A stretch of DNA of 15,416 bases from Alphaproteobacteria bacterium (GTDB taxonomy: Bacteria; Pseudomonadota; Alphaproteobacteria; ATCC43930; CGMCC-115725). A program made the translations under genes and the position numbers. This document shows, one piece after another, positions 1 to 8,483 of the stretch (position 1 is the stretch's first letter; the number at the start of each line of letters is the position of its first letter). The stretch lies in NCBI GenBank assembly GCA_030039775.1, contig JASHUX010000190.1, positions 1 through 15,416 of the forward strand, read 5' to 3'. The notes under the pieces were generated by a model. That model was not told the origin of the DNA. It saw nothing but the letters and a program-made list of their open reading frames with translations, and did not search any database.

Positions 1-332
1 GCCGAGGAAAAGAACGCCCAGAAGAAGGCGAAGAAGAACATCACCTCCGAGGCGATGAACAGCAGCATGCCGTAGCGAAGGCCGAGCTGAACCACCTTGG
101 TGTGGAAGCCGACAATGGCCTCGTGAACGACGTCGCGCCACCAAACGAACATGACGCCGAGCACGAACAGGGCCGCGAGAATCAGCAACCACGTGCCATA
201 GCCGTGCATGAACAACACACCACCCGCGGCCATGAGACCGCCTGCCGCCGCGCCGACGATCGGCCAGGGCGACGGATCGACCAAGTGATAAGGGTGCTTG
301 TGATGGACAGGCGGTTCGACGTGGTCGGTCAT
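1..332 (-). CDS. ctaE: cytochrome c oxidase subunit III, N-terminal part (cut by left edge)
   Basis: Subunit III of the aa3-type cytochrome c oxidase, an integral inner-membrane protein without redox metals that stabilises subunit I. The visible 110 residues start [18 protein letters not shown], followed by the family's SPWP motif and two hydrophobic segments (about residues 24-43 and 47-65). After these come WWRDVVHEA (about 64-72) and the diagnostic [15 protein letters not shown] (about 86-100), where the Glu of SEVMFF is the conserved lipid-pocket acid. The start at 332 is preceded by AAGAGAG at a suitable distance. It is the last visible gene of the operon, 31 bases after the CoxF-like stop. 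The frame stays open to position 1, so roughly the C-terminal 60 percent is outside the window. Confidence 0.95.
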   Translation of the reverse strand, partial: MTDHVEPPVHHKHPYHLVDPSPWPIVGAAAGGLMAAGGVLFMHGYGTWLLILAALFVLGVMFVWWRDVVHEAIVGFHTKVVQLGLRYGMLLFIASEVMFFFAFFWAFFSS

Positions 333-363
333 GCTGGCTCTCTTGCGAAAAGCGGAAATGCGG

Positions 364-504
364 TCAATGGGGCCCTCCGGTACGCACCATGGCGAGGACA
401 TAGAACACGGCCACCAGCGCCAGCAGCACGATCAGCAGGGCGCGGTTGCGCGACCGTTGCCGTTTCTGCCGTTCGTCCACGATGATGACCGATCCCCCGT
501 CCAT
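364..504 (-). CDS. CoxF-like small membrane protein (46 aa)
   Basis: A 46-residue ORF lying between ctaB and ctaE. It has a charged N-terminus ([20 protein letters not shown]), one hydrophobic helix of about 18 residues ([18 protein letters not shown]) and a short VRTGGPH tail. This matches the small 'cytochrome c oxidase subunit CoxF' family found at this spot in alphaproteobacterial cox operons: an Arg-rich segment, one helix, then an MVRxGG-type end. Its function is not established; a role in oxidase assembly or stability is inferred from position. Only 3 bases separate its ATG from the ctaB stop (TGA GCG ATG), so it is probably translationally coupled. In many relatives ctaG follows at once, but here ctaE does. 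Confidence 0.8.
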   Translation of the reverse strand: MDGGSVIIVDERQKRQRSRNRALLIVLLALVAVFYVLAMVRTGGPH

Positions 505-507
505 CGC

Positions 508-1416
508 TCAGGTCACGACCCGGTCGACGATCAGGAACGCGAACAGTAGGAACAGGTAGAGCAGCGAGAACCGAAACATCGCCCGCGCCGCGCCGTCGTC
601 GCGCCGGACCATGAGCCGCAAGGCGAGGGCGGTGAAACCCAGATTGAGGACAAGCGCCGCGCCGCCATAGACCCAGCCAACCGTGCCCATCAAAGTCGGT
701 GCCAGCGAAATCGGCCACAGCAGCAGCGTATAGGCCAGGATCTGGAGGCGCGTGGCGCGCGCCCCCGCGACCACCGGCAGCATCGGAATCCCGGCCTTGG
801 CATAGTCGTCGGCGCGATAAAGCGCCAGCGACCAGAAATGCGGCGGCGTCCAGAAGAAGATCAGCGCGAACAGAACCAGCGCCGGCCAAGCGATATCGCC
901 TGTGACCGCGGCCCAACCGATCACCGGCGGAAAGGCGCCGGCGGCGCCGCCGATCACGATGTTCTGCGGCGTCCGGCGCTTCAGGCCGATCGTGTAGACG
1001 ACGACGTAAAAGCCGATGGCGGCTGCCAACAGCAGCGCCGCGACGACGTTGATGGCGATGCCCATGATCAGGACGGACGCCGCGGCGAGGACGATGCCAA
1101 AACCAAGCGCTTCGCCGGGCGACATCCGGCCCGCTGGCAACGGCCGATCCTTGGTGCGCGTCATCAGCGCGTCAATGTCGCGCTCGTACCACATGTTGAT
1201 CGCGCCCGCGGCGCCGGAACCGACCGCGATGCAAAGCACCGCGACGATCATCTGAACTGGGTGAAGATCGCCGCCCGGCGCCAGCAGCATTCCGATCGCG
1301 CCGGTGAACACCACCAGCGACATCACGCGGGGCTTCAAGAGGATCCAAAAGTCGCGCGGATCGGCACCCGCGCTCGATGCAGGCAAGGCCGTCGTTCGGA
1401 GGCTGATTTCGCTCAC
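508..1416 (-). CDS. ctaB: protoheme IX farnesyltransferase (heme O synthase)
   Basis: A 302-residue UbiA-superfamily polytopic membrane prenyltransferase. It transfers the farnesyl group of farnesyl diphosphate to the vinyl group of heme B, giving heme O, the precursor of heme A in the neighbouring oxidase. It shows the first Asp-rich motif [20 protein letters not shown] (residues 74-93, with N74, D80 and D82 as expected for Mg-diphosphate binding), then [20 protein letters not shown] (144-163), [11 protein letters not shown] (189-199) and [15 protein letters not shown] (201-215). About seven to nine hydrophobic helices follow the family pattern and the length is normal. The start is GTG at 1416; the frame reaches the ctaD stop upstream with no ATG, so GTG is the only plausible start. 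The gap to ctaD is 30 bases. Confidence 0.96.
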   Translation of the reverse strand: MSEISLRTTALPASSAGADPRDFWILLKPRVMSLVVFTGAIGMLLAPGGDLHPVQMIVAVLCIAVGSGAAGAINMWYERDIDALMTRTKDRPLPAGRMSPGEALGFGIVLAAASVLIMGIAINVVAALLLAAAIGFYVVVYTIGLKRRTPQNIVIGGAAGAFPPVIGWAAVTGDIAWPALVLFALIFFWTPPHFWSLALYRADDYAKAGIPMLPVVAGARATRLQILAYTLLLWPISLAPTLMGTVGWVYGGAALVLNLGFTALALRLMVRRDDGAARAMFRFSLLYLFLLFAFLIVDRVVT

Positions 1417-1446
1417 GCGGCGCTCGCGGCGGGCCGGACCATTGTC

Positions 1447-3105
1447 TCAGTGCGCCGGGGCCGGTTCGATTTGTGGAATCTCGTCATACGAGTGGAACGG
1501 CGGCGGCGAGGAAACGGTCCATTCGAGCGTCGTCGCGCCCGGGCCCCAGTAGTTGGCGCCGACCCGTTTGCCGCGGAGCAGCGTGTCGAACACGATGTAG
1601 ATGAACAGCAACGTCGAGGCGGCCGAAATGAACGAGCCGATCGATGCAACCATATTCCAGCCTGCGAACGCGTCGGGATAATCGCTGATGCGGCGCGGCA
1701 TGCCGGCAAGCCCGAGGAAGTGCATCGGGAAGAAGGTCATGTTGACGCCAATAAACGTCGTCCAGAAATGGATTTTGCCTAGCGTCTCATTGTATTGCTT
1801 CCCGCTCATCTTGCCGATCCAGTAGTAGAATCCGGCGAATAAGGAGAACACTGCGCCGAGGCTCAGCACGTAATGGAAGTGCGCGACGACGTAGTAGGTG
1901 TTGTGGAGCGCGAAATCGACGCCGGCATTGGCCAACACCACGCCGGTGACGCCGCCGATGGTGAACAGGAAAAGGAACCCGATCGCCCACAGCATCGGAG
2001 TCTTGAATTCGATCGAACCGCCCCACATGGTCGCGATCCACGAGAAGATCTTGATGCCGGTCGGGACCGCGATGACCATGGTGGCGGCGGTGAAATAGGC
2101 GCGCGTGTCCACCGAGATCCCGGTGGTGAACATGTGATGCGCCCAGACCACGAAGCCGATGACGCCGATCGACACCATCGCGTACGCCATGCCGAGATAG
2201 CCGAAGATTGGCTTTTTCGAGAAGGTCGAGATCACTTGGCTGATCATGCCGAACCCCGGCAGGATCATGATGTAGACCTCGGGATGGCCGAAGAACCAGA
2301 ACAGGTGCAGGAACAGCAAGGGATCGCCGCCGCCCGCCGGATCGAAGAAATGCGTGCCGAAATTGCGGTCGGTCAGCAGCATGGTGATGGCGCCGGCCAA
2401 CACCGGCAGGGCGAGGAGGAGCAGAAACGCTGTCACTAGGATCGACCACACGAACAGCGGCATGCGGTGCAACGTCATGCCCGGCGCGCGCATGTTGAAG
2501 ATCGTGGTGATGAAGTTGATGGCGCCCATGATCGACGAGGCGCCCGCCAGATGCAGCGAAAAGATCGCCATGTCGACGGACGGGCCCGGATGATAGGTCG
2601 CATCCGATAGCGGCACGTACACCGTCCACCCGACGCCGGCGCCGGCCGGATCGCCGACGAAGGTCGAGCACACCAGTAGCAGGAAGGCGGGGATCAAGAG
2701 CCAAAAGCTGATGTTGTTCATGCGCGGAAACGCCATGTCCGGCGACCCGATCATCAACGGCACGAACCAATTGCCGAAGCCGCCGATCATCGCGGGCATG
2801 ACCACGAAGAACACCATGATCAGGCCGTGCGCGGTGATGATCACGTTGTAGAGCTGATGATTGTCGTGGAACAGCATGTCGCCGGGCTGCATCAGGTTGA
2901 TGCGCATGATGATCGAGAACGCGCCGCCGATGATCGCCGCCATGATGGCGAAGCAGATATAGAGCGTGCCGATGTCCTTGTGGTTCGTCGAGAACAGCCA
3001 GCGCGTCACGAAGCCGGGGCGATGGTCTTCGTGGGCGTGGCCACCGGCGTCGTGCGCGTGGTCGTCATAGGAGCGGTGGAGAGGATCGGTCGCTTCGTGA
3101 GTCAT
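1447..3105 (-). CDS. ctaD: cytochrome c oxidase subunit I (aa3-type, A1 class)
   Basis: The catalytic subunit of 552 residues, which reduces O2 at the heme a3-CuB site and pumps protons. All metal ligands are visible: heme a ligands H93 ([10 protein letters not shown]) and H411; heme a3 ligand H409 (VVAHFHYV); CuB ligands H274 and H323-H324 (WAHHMF). Y278 of HPEVY is the cross-linked tyrosine. E276 in GHPEVY, D123 in [12 protein letters not shown] and K352 in PTGIKIFSW are the D- and K-channel residues of type A1 heme-copper oxidases. The ATG at 3105 is chosen because GAGGA lies 5 bases upstream and [16 protein letters not shown] falls at the usual place. An open frame extends to 3255 but would overlap ctaC and has no family support. 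The N-terminal tail is His-rich. Subunit-I genes follow ctaC here with a 28-base gap. Confidence 0.98.
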   Translation of the reverse strand: MTHEATDPLHRSYDDHAHDAGGHAHEDHRPGFVTRWLFSTNHKDIGTLYICFAIMAAIIGGAFSIIMRINLMQPGDMLFHDNHQLYNVIITAHGLIMVFFVVMPAMIGGFGNWFVPLMIGSPDMAFPRMNNISFWLLIPAFLLLVCSTFVGDPAGAGVGWTVYVPLSDATYHPGPSVDMAIFSLHLAGASSIMGAINFITTIFNMRAPGMTLHRMPLFVWSILVTAFLLLLALPVLAGAITMLLTDRNFGTHFFDPAGGGDPLLFLHLFWFFGHPEVYIMILPGFGMISQVISTFSKKPIFGYLGMAYAMVSIGVIGFVVWAHHMFTTGISVDTRAYFTAATMVIAVPTGIKIFSWIATMWGGSIEFKTPMLWAIGFLFLFTIGGVTGVVLANAGVDFALHNTYYVVAHFHYVLSLGAVFSLFAGFYYWIGKMSGKQYNETLGKIHFWTTFIGVNMTFFPMHFLGLAGMPRRISDYPDAFAGWNMVASIGSFISAASTLLFIYIVFDTLLRGKRVGANYWGPGATTLEWTVSSPPPFHSYDEIPQIEPAPAH

Positions 3106-3133
3106 GCTGTCCTCGTGAATCCTCGATACGGCA

Positions 3134-3976
3134 CTACTGGGCGACGCGGCCGGCCATGCGGATGGCCGGCGCGGTTCCATCGTTATGCGCGAATTTCTTT
3201 TTCGCGGCGTCGAGCCATTTGGCGAAATCGTCCTTCGATACGGCGTGCACTTCAATCGGCATGAAGGGGTGGTTATTGCCGCAGATCTGGTTGCACTCGC
3301 CGTAATACGTGCCTGCCCGGTCGATCTGCATCCAGGCGTAATTGGTGCGGCCGATCACCGCGTATTCCTGCACGCCGAACGCCGGCATGAACCAGCTGTG
3401 GATGACGTCGGTCGAGGTGACGAGCACGCGGATCACCGCGCCCACCGGCACCACCACCGGATTGTCGACGCCCAGCATGCGAGGCTTGCCCGCCTTGGCG
3501 TCGGCCTCATCCGACAGCACGTTGCTGTCGAAGCTGAGCTTCGAGTCCGGATATTCGTAGGTCCAGTACCATTGATGGCCGGTGACCTTCAGCGTCATGT
3601 CCGGCTTGGGCGTGCGGTCCATGTAATACATCAGCTTGAACGACGGGATCGCGATCGCGAGTAGGATCAGCACCGGCACGGCGGTCCAGATCAGTTCCAG
3701 CACCGAATTGTGCGAGGTCTGCGACGGCGCCGGATGGCGCGCGGCGTTGAAGCGGATCATCACGTAGGCGAGAAGCGCCAGCACGAACAGCGTGATGACG
3801 GTGATGATGATCAGCAGTTCGTTGTGGAGCGTGTCGATATGCTCGCGCACCGGCGTCGCCGCGGCTTGAAAGCCGAACTGCCAGTCCTGCGGCAGCTCGT
3901 CCGCCGCCAGCGCCGGGAGCGCCACGACGCACGCCAGCGCCGCGCCGACTGTCCCAAGCTTGCCAATCCGTCCCAT
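3134..3976 (-). CDS. ctaC: cytochrome c oxidase subunit II (CuA subunit)
   Basis: A 280-residue subunit carrying the binuclear CuA centre that accepts electrons from cytochrome c on the periplasmic side. It has a signal peptide ending near ALPALAA (residue about 25), two transmembrane helices (about 53-75 and 92-115), and then the cupredoxin domain. The aromatic electron-entry motif [11 protein letters not shown] is present. CuA ligands are seen in STDVIHSW (His) and [18 protein letters not shown] (two Cys, His, Met). The Glu that usually sits between the two Cys (CSEIC) is Gln here. The ATG at 3976 is preferred over the TTG just before it because GGGGAGAGG lies at proper spacing. It is the first gene of the operon, transcribed away from tldD. 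The stop is TAG. Confidence 0.97.
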   Translation of the reverse strand: MGRIGKLGTVGAALACVVALPALAADELPQDWQFGFQAAATPVREHIDTLHNELLIIITVITLFVLALLAYVMIRFNAARHPAPSQTSHNSVLELIWTAVPVLILLAIAIPSFKLMYYMDRTPKPDMTLKVTGHQWYWTYEYPDSKLSFDSNVLSDEADAKAGKPRMLGVDNPVVVPVGAVIRVLVTSTDVIHSWFMPAFGVQEYAVIGRTNYAWMQIDRAGTYYGECNQICGNNHPFMPIEVHAVSKDDFAKWLDAAKKKFAHNDGTAPAIRMAGRVAQ

Positions 3977-4053
3977 CAATCAGCCTCTCCCCAAAAACGC
4001 GCGCCGGGGCCTTGCCAAGCCGGCCGAGTCACCCTAGCCAATAGCGGCGACTG

Positions 4054-4075
4054 CGCCAAGGTAATAGCCTTGGCG
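4054..4075. promoter_or_regulatory. 8-bp inverted repeat in the ctaC/tldD divergent region
   Basis: CGCCAAGG and CCTTGGCG form a perfect 8-bp dyad around a 6-base spacer (TAATAG). It lies 78 bases upstream of the ctaC start and about 55 bases upstream of the tldD -10 box. No T-run follows on either strand, so it does not look like an intrinsic terminator. A regulator operator serving either or both divergent genes is the simplest reading, but no family is recognised. The rest of 3977-4205 holds only the promoter described next and the tldD ribosome binding site. Confidence 0.4.
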
Positions 4076-4108
4076 GCGATACGACGCCAACCGCGCTTGC
4101 GCGACTTT

Positions 4109-4136
4109 ATGACGCACAAACTCATGCCCATATAAT
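4109..4136 (+). promoter_or_regulatory. sigma70-type promoter for tldD
   Basis: A perfect TATAAT -10 hexamer lies at 4131-4136. It is preceded after a 16-base spacer by ATGACG (4109-4114), which matches four of six positions of TTGACA. This would start transcription near 4143, giving a leader of about 60 bases before the tldD ATG at 4206. A perfect TATAAT is rare by chance in such GC-rich DNA and the location is right. No equally good promoter was found for ctaC on the other strand. Confidence 0.5.
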
Positions 4137-4205
4137 TGCTTCGGGTGGCGCCGCTCACCGCGCGCTGTCTGGCGCCGCAACCCCGACCGTGGCAAGAAGG
4201 ACCGC

Positions 4206-5639
4206 ATGGCCGATCTTATCACCACCGACCGTTTGTTCTTCGACCGCACCGGCATGGACCGGGGCCGGGTCGAGCGCATCGTCGACGACACGCTCCGCGG
4301 CATGGCGGACGGGGAACTCTATCTCGAATACACGCAAAGCGAGTCGCTCGGCTTCGACGATGGCCGCATCAAGACGGCCTCGTTCGACCAGTCCCAGGGC
4401 TTCGGCTTGCGAGCGCTTTCGGGCGAGGCCACCGGTTTCGCCCACTCCTCCGACCTGTCCGAGGATGCCATCAAGCGCGCCGCCGGCGCCGTGCGGGCGG
4501 TGAAGGAGGGCCATGACGGCGTGCTCGACTTGGCGCCGGCGGGCACCAACCGACTCCTCTATAGCGAGGACAACCCCTTGGCGGCTGTGGCGTTTGCAAC
4601 GAAGGCCAAGCTCCTTACTGACATCGATGCCTATGCCCGCACCAAGGACGCGCGGGTGCGACAGGTTTCGGCCTCGATCGCCGGCCAGTGGCAGGCGGTG
4701 CAGATCGTCCGTCCGGAAGGCACGAGGTTTGCCGATATCCGCCCGCTCGTGCGGCTCAATGTCAGCATCGTGGTCGAGGAGAATGGCCGCATGGAAACCG
4801 GCTCCGCCGGCGCCGGCGGACGGATCATGTACGACCACTATCTCGATCCGGCCCAATGGAAGGCGCAAGTCGATGAGGCGCTGCGCCAGGCGCTGGTCAA
4901 TCTGTCGTCGGTGCCGGCGCCCGCCGGCGACATGACGGTCGTCCTAGGTCCGGGCTGGCCTGGCGTCATGCTGCACGAAGCCGTCGGGCATGGGCTCGAG
5001 GGCGACTTCAATCGTAAAAAGACGTCCGCGTTCGCCGGCCTCATGGGCCAGCGCGTCGCGGCGTCCGGCGTCACCGTTGTCGATGACGGCACGATTCCCG
5101 ACCGCCGCGGCTCGCTCACCATCGACGACGAGGGGACGCCCTCGCGCCGCAATGTCCTCATCGAAGACGGCATCCTTAAAGGCTATATGCAGGACCGACT
5201 CAACGCGCGCCTCATGGGCGTGGCCGCGACCGGCAACGGTCGCCGGCAGAGCTACGCCCACGCACCGATGCCGCGCATGACCAATACATTCATGCTGGCC
5301 GGCGACCGCGATCCCGGCGAAATCATCGCCTCCGTGAAAAAGGGACTTTATGCCGTCAATTTCGGCGGCGGTCAGGTCGACATCACCTCAGGCAAATTCG
5401 TGTTCTCGGCGACCGAGGCCTACATCATCGAGGACGGCAAAGTTGGGCCGGCGGTCAAGGGCGCGACCCTGATCGGCAACGGTCCGGACGCGCTGACCAA
5501 GATCAGCATGATCGGCAGTGACATGAAGCTTGATGACGGCATCGGGACCTGTGGCAAAGATGGGCAGGGCGTACCCGTCGGCGTCGGCCAGCCGACCCTG
5601 CGGATGGACGGGCTTACCGTGGGAGGAACCGCCGCGTAA
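4206..5639 (+). CDS. tldD: metalloprotease TldD
   Basis: A 477-residue zinc metalloprotease subunit. In E. coli, TldD pairs with TldE (PmbA) to degrade unfolded peptides such as CcdA and to trim the leader of microcin B17. The zinc-protease motif HEAVGHGLEGD spans residues 257-267 (H257, E258, H262), and the third zinc ligand of the family is C449 in GIGTCGKDGQGVPVG. The N-terminal half carries the typical ESLGFDDGRIKTASFDQSQG strand region, and the SKG-like C-terminal region is normal (TSGKFVFSATEAYIIEDGK). Length is as usual for the family. The ATG at 4206 has AAGAAGG 5 bases upstream. No partner tldE/pmbA lies in the window. It is divergent from ctaC, an arrangement I remember from several Rhizobiales, and converges on the next operon with a 14-base gap. 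Confidence 0.96.
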   Translation: MADLITTDRLFFDRTGMDRGRVERIVDDTLRGMADGELYLEYTQSESLGFDDGRIKTASFDQSQGFGLRALSGEATGFAHSSDLSEDAIKRAAGAVRAVKEGHDGVLDLAPAGTNRLLYSEDNPLAAVAFATKAKLLTDIDAYARTKDARVRQVSASIAGQWQAVQIVRPEGTRFADIRPLVRLNVSIVVEENGRMETGSAGAGGRIMYDHYLDPAQWKAQVDEALRQALVNLSSVPAPAGDMTVVLGPGWPGVMLHEAVGHGLEGDFNRKKTSAFAGLMGQRVAASGVTVVDDGTIPDRRGSLTIDDEGTPSRRNVLIEDGILKGYMQDRLNARLMGVAATGNGRRQSYAHAPMPRMTNTFMLAGDRDPGEIIASVKKGLYAVNFGGGQVDITSGKFVFSATEAYIIEDGKVGPAVKGATLIGNGPDALTKISMIGSDMKLDDGIGTCGKDGQGVPVGVGQPTLRMDGLTVGGTAA

Positions 5640-5653
5640 ATTCCGTTACCGAC

Positions 5654-6523
5654 TTATCGGGCGGCCGCCTGCAGACCGGCCTTCTTCCTTGCCGCCTGAT
5701 GGCGACGACGTTTCTCGCCAAGCCCCATGAGGCGTTCCTTGTCGGCGGGATCGACGCGCCCGTAGCGGGCGCGCCAGATCAGCCCATCCTCATCCCAGGT
5801 GTAGGGCGATTTGACGGTCGTCCGCGGGCCTTCGGCGGTCTCGAGTAAACGCAACGCCTGGCCCACGATCTCGCGTTGCATCGCCGGCTGCCATGGGTGC
5901 CCGCACGGATTTCCAAGCGGGAAATCGTTGAAATAGAATCGCGGCACGCCGCAATGCTCAACAACATCTAAAGCCGAACCAATGACGACGGTCGGGAGGC
6001 CGTTCGCTTCGAGGTGGCGTGCGACCAGACTGATGGTTTGGTGGCACACCGGACACAAGGGACACAATATAGCTGCGTCGGCGCGATCCTCGCGGACGTG
6101 ACTAAGAATCTCAGGCGCATCCTTCTCGCGCGTCTTGCGCTGGCTGTACTCGGTCGGCACGCCGTGAAAGCGCGCCGTCAACCCGGCGAACAGCCCTTGG
6201 GCGGCCAACTTCGACGCGGCCTCAATAGGAAGGTAACTCTCGCGGTCGTTCGTGTGCGTGGATTCCTTATCCCACGCCACGTCATCCGTGTGCAGCCTTG
6301 CTGGCGGCGGCGATACATTCCCCGACCACACGCGCCTGATCCCGTCGAAATCGTGGGGCATCGCGGTCGTGATCAGCGCGATCCGCGATTGCGACAGCGG
6401 CTTGGAGAGCCGCGTGAAAGGCACGTCGGCGAAATTCGCCCAGACGTAGTCGCGCGTATAGCCAAGCGCGCGGTAGTAGTCCCGTGTCCGTTCCATGTAG
6501 TTGATCGGTGTGTCGGCGCCCAT
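5654..6523 (-). CDS. glycine/proline reductase B-component-like protein (Cys-only, function unknown)
   Basis: A 289-residue protein resembling the family annotated as 'glycine/sarcosine/betaine/D-proline reductase, selenoprotein B-like'. In anaerobes, GrdB/PrdB components reductively cleave glycine or proline with a selenocysteine. Recognisable parts are the N-terminal NYMERTRDYYRALGY (8-22), RIALITTAMPHD (47-58), the Cys cluster CPLCPVCHQT (C154, C157, C160), VVIGSALDVVEHCGVPR (179-195) and FPLGNPCGHPW (201-211). No in-frame TGA is needed, so the protein as encoded has no selenocysteine. The C-terminus is basic (KRRRHQAARKK). The start lies only 3 bases after the acetoacetyl-CoA synthetase stop, implying coupled translation and a shared pathway. 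Substrate and reaction are unknown. The family call is from memory of conserved motifs and is moderate in certainty. Confidence 0.6.
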   Translation of the reverse strand: MGADTPINYMERTRDYYRALGYTRDYVWANFADVPFTRLSKPLSQSRIALITTAMPHDFDGIRRVWSGNVSPPPARLHTDDVAWDKESTHTNDRESYLPIEAASKLAAQGLFAGLTARFHGVPTEYSQRKTREKDAPEILSHVREDRADAAILCPLCPVCHQTISLVARHLEANGLPTVVIGSALDVVEHCGVPRFYFNDFPLGNPCGHPWQPAMQREIVGQALRLLETAEGPRTTVKSPYTWDEDGLIWRARYGRVDPADKERLMGLGEKRRRHQAARKKAGLQAAAR

Positions 6524-6526
6524 CGT

Positions 6527-8482
6527 TTAGCTCGCCAACGCCGGCAGGTCCTTGTAGAGGGCCAGGGTTTCGGGATTGGCGAGCGCTTCTTGGTTCTTTA
6601 CCGGGCGGCCATGCACGATCTCGCGCACCGCAATCTCGACGATCTTGCCGCTCTTGGTGCGCGGGATGTCGCCGACAGCGACGATTTTTGCCGGCACATG
6701 GCGCGGCGAGGCATTGTCGCGGATCTGCTGGCGAATGCGCTTTTCCAAGGGCTCATCGAGAGCCACCCCGTCGCGCAGTTTGACGAACAGCACCACGCGC
6801 GTGTCGCCCTGCCATTCCTGCCCGATGGCGAGCGCTTCGAGCACTTCGGGAATTTGCTCGACTTGGCGATAGATTTCGGCTGTGCCGATGCGCACGCCGC
6901 CGGGGTTCAGCACGGCGTCGGAGCGCCCGAAAATGATAAAGCCGCCATGCCGCGTTTTGGCGGCAAAGTCGCCATGTGTCCAGACATTGGGAAAATGCGC
7001 GTAATAGGCGGCGAAATACTTTTCGCCGTCGGGATCGTTCCAGAAACCGAGCGGCATCGACGGGAAGGACCGCGTGCAGACGAGCTCGCCCTTTTCTTCG
7101 ACTTTCGCCGGCTTCCCGTCCATCGTGAAAATATCGGTGGCCATGCCGAGCGCCGCGCATTGCAGCTCACCACGCCACACCGGCCAAAGCGGGTTGCCGG
7201 TGGCGAAGCAGGCAAGTAGGTCCGTGCCGCCCGACATCGAGAACAGGAACACGTCGGGCTTAACCTTCCGATAGACGAAGTCGAAGCTCTCGGGCGCCAG
7301 CGGCGATCCGGTCGAGCCAAGCGCGCGCACCGTCGCGAGCTTGTTGTGCTTGACCGGCTCGAAGCCGGATTTGTTGAGCGCGTCGAGGAATTTCGCGGAA
7401 GTGCCGAAAAAGGTAATACGCTCTTCATCGGCATAATCGAACAGCACATTCGGCCCGGGATGGAACGGCGAACCGTCATAAAGAACCAGCGTCGCTTCGA
7501 CGGCCAAGGCCGAGATCAGCCAATTCCACATCATCCAGCCGCAGGTAGTGAAATAGAACACCCGATCGCCCGGCTTGATGTCACAGTGGAGCAGGTGCTC
7601 CTTGGTATGCTGGAGAATCGCGGCGCCGATGCAGTGGACGATACATTTCGGTACGCCGGTGGTTCCCGAAGAATAAAGGATATAAAGCGGATGCGCGGAT
7701 GGGAATCGCGTGAAGGCGATGTCCGTCGCGGCAAATGGCGCCAAGAAATCATCATAGGCGATAGACTGCGCGATGTTGGCAGGCGCTGTGATCTTCGCGC
7801 CGCCGTACGACGCGACGATGACGCATTCTAAGCCAGGCAACGATGCGACGATCTCGCGCGCCTTATCCAGATTGTCGAACCATTTGCCGTTGTAGAAATA
7901 GCCGTCGGCCAGAATAAGCACTTTCGGCTCGATCTGACCGAACCGGTCGAGAACACCCTTCACGCCGAAATCGGGGGAGCACGAGGACCACACCGCGCCG
8001 ATCGCTGCGGCGCCGAGACAGGCGATCACCGTCTCAGGCATGTTCGGCATATAGCCGCAAACCCGGTCGCCCGGCTTGACGCCGCGCGCCGTCAGCGCCT
8101 GGGCGAAGCGCGACACGGCGTCGTAAAGCTGCCGGTGGCTGAGTCGGCGTCGCGCGCGGTCCTCGCCGCGGAAGACGATGGCGTCGCCGTCGTCGCGGCG
8201 ACGCAACAGATTTTCCGCGAAATTGAGCTTGCCCCGGGGAAAGAATTTCGCGCCGGGCATCTTGTTGCCGTCGACCACGACCGTGTCGCCCGGGTCGCCG
8301 ATCACTTCGGCAAATTCCCAGAGCGAAGTCCAAAACTCGCGCGGTTGCTCGATCGACCAGCGATGCAGCGTCTCATAGTCCGCGAATTTGTGCTGCCAGC
8401 GCCGTTCGGCCGCTCTGGTGAAGCGGCTCATGCCGGTTTGCTCGAGCCAAGACGCCGAGGGCTGCCAGAGAGGTTTGTCCAT
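6527..8482 (-). CDS. aacS: acetoacetyl-CoA synthetase (acetoacetate--CoA ligase)
   Basis: A 651-residue ANL-superfamily adenylate-forming enzyme that activates acetoacetate to acetoacetyl-CoA with ATP, feeding ketone-body, polyhydroxybutyrate or leucine-breakdown carbon into acetyl-CoA. It has the N-terminal WQPSxxWLEQTGMSRF region and ADYETLHRWSIEQPREFW (34-51). The P-loop-like motif YILYSSGTTGVPK lies at 267-279, TTCGWMMWNWLISAL at 312-326, SGGTD at 417-421, HGDF at 503-506, GRSDAVLNPGGVRIG at 519-533 and the catalytic lysine K613 in PRTKSGKIVE. The length and the specific MMWNWLISAL and LNPGGVRIGTAEIY motifs favour acetoacetyl-CoA synthetase over acetyl-CoA synthetase. The ATG at 8482 lies one base after the upstream gene's TGA, so it is the middle gene of a coupled three-gene operon. 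Confidence 0.93.
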   Translation of the reverse strand: MDKPLWQPSASWLEQTGMSRFTRAAERRWQHKFADYETLHRWSIEQPREFWTSLWEFAEVIGDPGDTVVVDGNKMPGAKFFPRGKLNFAENLLRRRDDGDAIVFRGEDRARRRLSHRQLYDAVSRFAQALTARGVKPGDRVCGYMPNMPETVIACLGAAAIGAVWSSCSPDFGVKGVLDRFGQIEPKVLILADGYFYNGKWFDNLDKAREIVASLPGLECVIVASYGGAKITAPANIAQSIAYDDFLAPFAATDIAFTRFPSAHPLYILYSSGTTGVPKCIVHCIGAAILQHTKEHLLHCDIKPGDRVFYFTTCGWMMWNWLISALAVEATLVLYDGSPFHPGPNVLFDYADEERITFFGTSAKFLDALNKSGFEPVKHNKLATVRALGSTGSPLAPESFDFVYRKVKPDVFLFSMSGGTDLLACFATGNPLWPVWRGELQCAALGMATDIFTMDGKPAKVEEKGELVCTRSFPSMPLGFWNDPDGEKYFAAYYAHFPNVWTHGDFAAKTRHGGFIIFGRSDAVLNPGGVRIGTAEIYRQVEQIPEVLEALAIGQEWQGDTRVVLFVKLRDGVALDEPLEKRIRQQIRDNASPRHVPAKIVAVGDIPRTKSGKIVEIAVREIVHGRPVKNQEALANPETLALYKDLPALAS

Positions 8483-8483
8483 A

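Noticed and set aside
838..1782. Long plus-strand open frame of 314 codons opposite ctaB and the end of ctaD
   Set aside because: Arg/Asp/His-heavy composition typical of antisense frames in GC-rich DNA, no recognisable domain, and it lies over two certain genes.
1787..2770. 327-codon minus-strand frame inside ctaD in another frame
   Set aside because: Same-strand shadow of ctaD with Arg/His-rich translation and no family resemblance.
3106..3255. Extended N-terminus of ctaD starting at 3255
   Set aside because: Would overlap the end of ctaC by over 100 bases; GAGGA before the ATG at 3105 and family length support the shorter form.
6014..7219. 401-codon plus-strand frame opposite the reductase-B-like and acetoacetyl-CoA synthetase genes
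   Set aside because: Shadow of strongly conserved coding sequence on the other strand; no motif, no ribosome binding site, composition biased to Arg, His and Asp.
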